Shown here: positions 5,785 through 7,550 of the stretch, one piece after another | Position numbering within the stretch: the stretch's first letter is position 1 | Layout: every line of letters begins with the position of its first letter | Origin: an uncultured Lachnospiraceae bacterium | GTDB taxonomy: Bacteria; Bacillota; Clostridia; Lachnospirales; Lachnospiraceae | NCBI GenBank assembly: GCA_900555195.1 | Contig: USKC01000150.1 | Location: 1 to 7,550 of the forward strand | Length of the DNA stretch: 7,550 bases | Direction: 5' to 3' | Made by a program: the position numbers and the translations under genes | Notes under the pieces: model-generated | Told to the model about the DNA's origin: nothing | The model's input: only the letters and a program-made list of their open reading frames with translations | Database searches by the model: none

Positions 5785-6714
5785 TTACAGTCCTGCCTGA
5801 GCGGCAACTTCTGCAGCGAAATCGTCCACTTTCTTCTCGATTCCTTCGCCGGTCTCGAAGCGAACAAAACGCTTGATGGAAAGGTTCGCACCAGTCTCTT
5901 TGCCAACCTGCTCAACATACTTGCCAACGGTCAGATCGCCGTCTTTAACATAAGCCTGCTCCAGAAGGCAAACTTCCTTCAGTTCCTTGGCAAGACGTCC
6001 GGTAATCATCTTCTCGATGATATTTGCGGGCTTGCTGGCATTCTTCGGATCATTCTGAGCCTGCGCGATCAGGATCTGCTTCTCATGTTCCTTGTATTCT
6101 TCCGGAACATCATCAACTGCCACATACTTAGGAGCAAGGGCAGCTACCTGCATTGCAACGTTCGTCAGGCACTCTTTTACCGCATCATTCACAACATCCG
6201 TATCCGCTTCCACGATAACGCCGATTCTTCCGCCGCCATGGGTATAAGTCACAACACAGCCATGCTGTGCAACCACTTTCTCAAATCTTCTGATATTCAG
6301 GTTTTCCCCGATCGTAGCGATCTTCTCAACCAGAGCTTCCTTCACGGTCTTGGACGCATCCGCATTCCAGGACTCAGCCAGGAAAGCATCCAGATCAGCC
6401 GCATCAGAATCAACAGCCTGCTTCGCTACAGCTTCCACAAACTCCTGGAAAGTCTCGTTCTTGGCAACGAAGTCCGTCTCGGAATTCACTTCAACAACCG
6501 CAGCCGTCGTATCATCCTTCACCGCAATACGGCAAAGTCCTTCTGCTGCAATTCTTCCAGCCTTCTTCTCTGCCTTTGCCTGTCCGTTCTTTCTCAGGTA
6601 CTCCATGGCTGCTTCCATATCGCCGTTCGTCTCGTTCAGCGCTTTCTTGCAGTCCATCATTCCTGCTCCGGAAATCTCTCTTAATTCTTTCACCATTGCT
6701 GCTGTGATAGCCAT
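5785..6714 (-). CDS. tsf: Translation elongation factor Ts
   Basis: EF-Ts is the cytosolic nucleotide-exchange factor that removes GDP from EF-Tu during protein synthesis. The 309-residue protein begins with a UBA-like EF-Tu-binding domain (about residues 1-45), including the signature VKELREISGAGMMDCKKAL (8-26), and continues with the exchange motif TDFVAKN (80-86) at the start of the core. HGGGRIGVIVEAD (159-171) and the C-terminal NLSIKRFVRFETGEGIEKK (277-295) are also typical. Length is in the upper range for Firmicutes (about 290-310). I chose ATG at 6714 because GGAGG lies 8 nt upstream and MAITAAMVKELRE is the standard N-terminus; a GTG at 6735 in the same frame is unsupported. It follows rpsB by 57 nt in the usual order and ends in a strong terminator, with no pyrH or frr after it. 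Confidence 0.98.
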   Translation of the reverse strand: MAITAAMVKELREISGAGMMDCKKALNETNGDMEAAMEYLRKNGQAKAEKKAGRIAAEGLCRIAVKDDTTAAVVEVNSETDFVAKNETFQEFVEAVAKQAVDSDAADLDAFLAESWNADASKTVKEALVEKIATIGENLNIRRFEKVVAQHGCVVTYTHGGGRIGVIVEADTDVVNDAVKECLTNVAMQVAALAPKYVAVDDVPEEYKEHEKQILIAQAQNDPKNASKPANIIEKMITGRLAKELKEVCLLEQAYVKDGDLTVGKYVEQVGKETGANLSIKRFVRFETGEGIEKKVDDFAAEVAAQAGL

Positions 6715-6722
6715 CGCATTAT

Positions 6723-6727
6723 CCTCC
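6723..6727 (-). promoter_or_regulatory. Ribosome binding site of tsf
   Basis: GGAGG lies 8 nt before ATG 6714 on the minus strand and fixes the tsf start. The in-frame GTG at 6735 lies upstream of this site and cannot use it. Confidence 0.7.
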
Positions 6728-6746
6728 ACATTCACGACACTTGTTT

Positions 6747-6779
6747 AAGCTTATACACTTACGGCACGCGCTTAAGCTT
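6747..6779. repeat. AAGCTTA inverted repeat in the rpsB-tsf junction
   Basis: AAGCTTA at 6747-6753 and TAAGCTT at 6773-6779 can form a 7-bp stem with a 19-nt loop across the rpsB stop codon. No T-tract follows, so it is not an intrinsic terminator. The core AAGCTT is itself palindromic, which makes such a match easier by chance. A role in mRNA processing or relative rpsB/tsf expression is possible but unproven. Confidence 0.25.
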
Positions 6780-7542
6780 CTACCGTCTCTTCCGCTTCAG
6801 CGGCCACTTCTTCAATATCGGTTGCTTCCGTTGCCAGAGCTTCCTCATCGTACACAGCCTCGCCCTGGTTCGCCTCGATTACAGCATCAGCCATTTTGGA
6901 GGTGATCAGTTTCACCGCTCTGATCGCATCGTCATTGCCCGGGATGATGAAGTCAAGCTCTTCCGGATCGCAGTTGGTATCGCCGATACCGATCAGGGTG
7001 ATTCCCAGGATATGGGCTTCCTGTACGCAGATTCTTTCCTTCTTGGGATCTACTACGAAGATCGCATCCGGGATTCTGGTCATGTTCTTGATACCGCCAA
7101 GGTTTTTCTCCAGCTTTTCCCATTCCTTCTTGATCTTAATAACTTCCTTCTTGGGAAGCACATCAAAGGTGCCGTCCTCGGACATGGTCTCGATCTGTTT
7201 CAGTCTCTCGATTCTGCTTCTGATCGTCTTAAAGTTGGTGAGCATGCCGCCCAGCCATCTCTCATTTACATAGAACATTCCGCAGCGCTCTGCTTCCGCT
7301 TTCACCGCATCCTGCGCCTGCTTCTTGGTTCCCACGAACAGAATCGTTCCGCCCTGGGCTGCGATCTCAGATACCGCATTGTAAGCTTCATCAATCTTTC
7401 CTACAGACTTCTGCAGGTCGATGATGTGGATGCCGTTTCTCTCGGTGAAAATGTAAGGAGCCATCTTAGGGTTCCATCTTCTTGTCTGGTGTCCGAAATG
7501 AACACCTGCTTCCAGCAACTGCTTCATAGAAATAACGCTCAT
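6772..7542 (-). CDS. rpsB: 30S ribosomal protein S2
   Basis: RpsB is a protein of the small ribosomal subunit, needed for S1 binding and start-site selection in bacteria that have S1. The 256-residue protein has the standard N-terminus [20 protein letters not shown] (1-20) with [12 protein letters not shown] following, the GTKKQAQ segment (71-77), WLGGMLTNF (96-104) and the second S2 signature around [21 protein letters not shown] (156-176). An acidic, alanine-rich tail (about 224-256, ending [13 protein letters not shown]) extends past the conserved core, as is common in Firmicutes. The ATG at 7542 is only 8 nt from the window edge, so the ribosome binding site, promoter and any S2 autoregulatory leader are mostly outside the sequence. 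The tsf gene follows after 57 nt. Confidence 0.98.
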   Translation of the reverse strand: MSVISMKQLLEAGVHFGHQTRRWNPKMAPYIFTERNGIHIIDLQKSVGKIDEAYNAVSEIAAQGGTILFVGTKKQAQDAVKAEAERCGMFYVNERWLGGMLTNFKTIRSRIERLKQIETMSEDGTFDVLPKKEVIKIKKEWEKLEKNLGGIKNMTRIPDAIFVVDPKKERICVQEAHILGITLIGIGDTNCDPEELDFIIPGNDDAIRAVKLITSKMADAVIEANQGEAVYDEEALATEATDIEEVAAEAEETVEA

Positions 7543-7550
7543 GTTTCTTA

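Noticed and set aside
6085..6684. 199-codon plus-strand frame opposite tsf.
   Set aside because: It is the antisense shadow of the highly conserved EF-Ts gene, with no plausible start signal or domain.
6747..6779. HindIII-like AAGCTT repeats as a possible mobile-element or attachment signature.
   Set aside because: The repeats are short, palindromic and sit in an ordinary rpsB-tsf gap; there is no integrase, target duplication or boundary nearby.

Overview
The window reads as an ordinary chromosomal segment of a Gram-positive anaerobe, most likely a Clostridia/Lachnospiraceae-type Firmicute. This is inferred from the rpsB-tsf order, an oxygen-sensitive two-subunit [4Fe-4S] L-serine dehydratase, two DegV/FakB-like proteins, strong AGGAGG-type ribosome binding sites and moderate GC content. 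I see no mobile element, CRISPR array, phage gene, tRNA or rRNA.

Layout: positions 1-732 (+ strand) hold the C-terminal half of an AGCS-family sodium:alanine/glycine symporter, cut by the window edge. It converges on everything else, which is on the minus strand; an 11-bp GC-rich hairpin (733-769) fills the gap. Reading the minus strand in its transcription direction (high to low coordinates): rpsB (7542-6772) and tsf (6714-5785) form the classic translation pair, ended by a strong intrinsic terminator (5690-5739). Directly next to the terminator T-tract is a promoter with a perfect TATAAT. It drives sdaAB (TTG start at 5606), sdaAA (4911-4027), an Eis-like GNAT acetyltransferase (3904-2726) and, after a 175-nt gap with a possible 15-codon Cys-rich ORF, two tandem DegV-family genes (2550-1657 and 1634-783). 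No terminator is visible inside this run, so it may be one long operon, though an internal promoter before the DegV pair cannot be excluded.

Functionally, SdaAA/SdaAB deaminate L-serine to pyruvate and ammonia. The three cluster cysteines of SdaAA are present with the spacing known from serine dehydratases, and SdaAB carries the PSSSHT motif and an ACT domain. The acetyltransferase substrate is unknown. The DegV proteins are probably fatty-acid-binding partners of a FakA-type kinase encoded elsewhere. The convergent symporter could import small neutral amino acids, but its link to serine catabolism is only positional.

The observations most worth checking are small: an out-of-frame upstream ORF overlapping the TTG start of sdaAB, the Cys-rich mini-ORF with a very good ribosome binding site, and the serine dehydratase-acetyltransferase-DegV grouping. 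I did not find convincing evidence of a new biological system.
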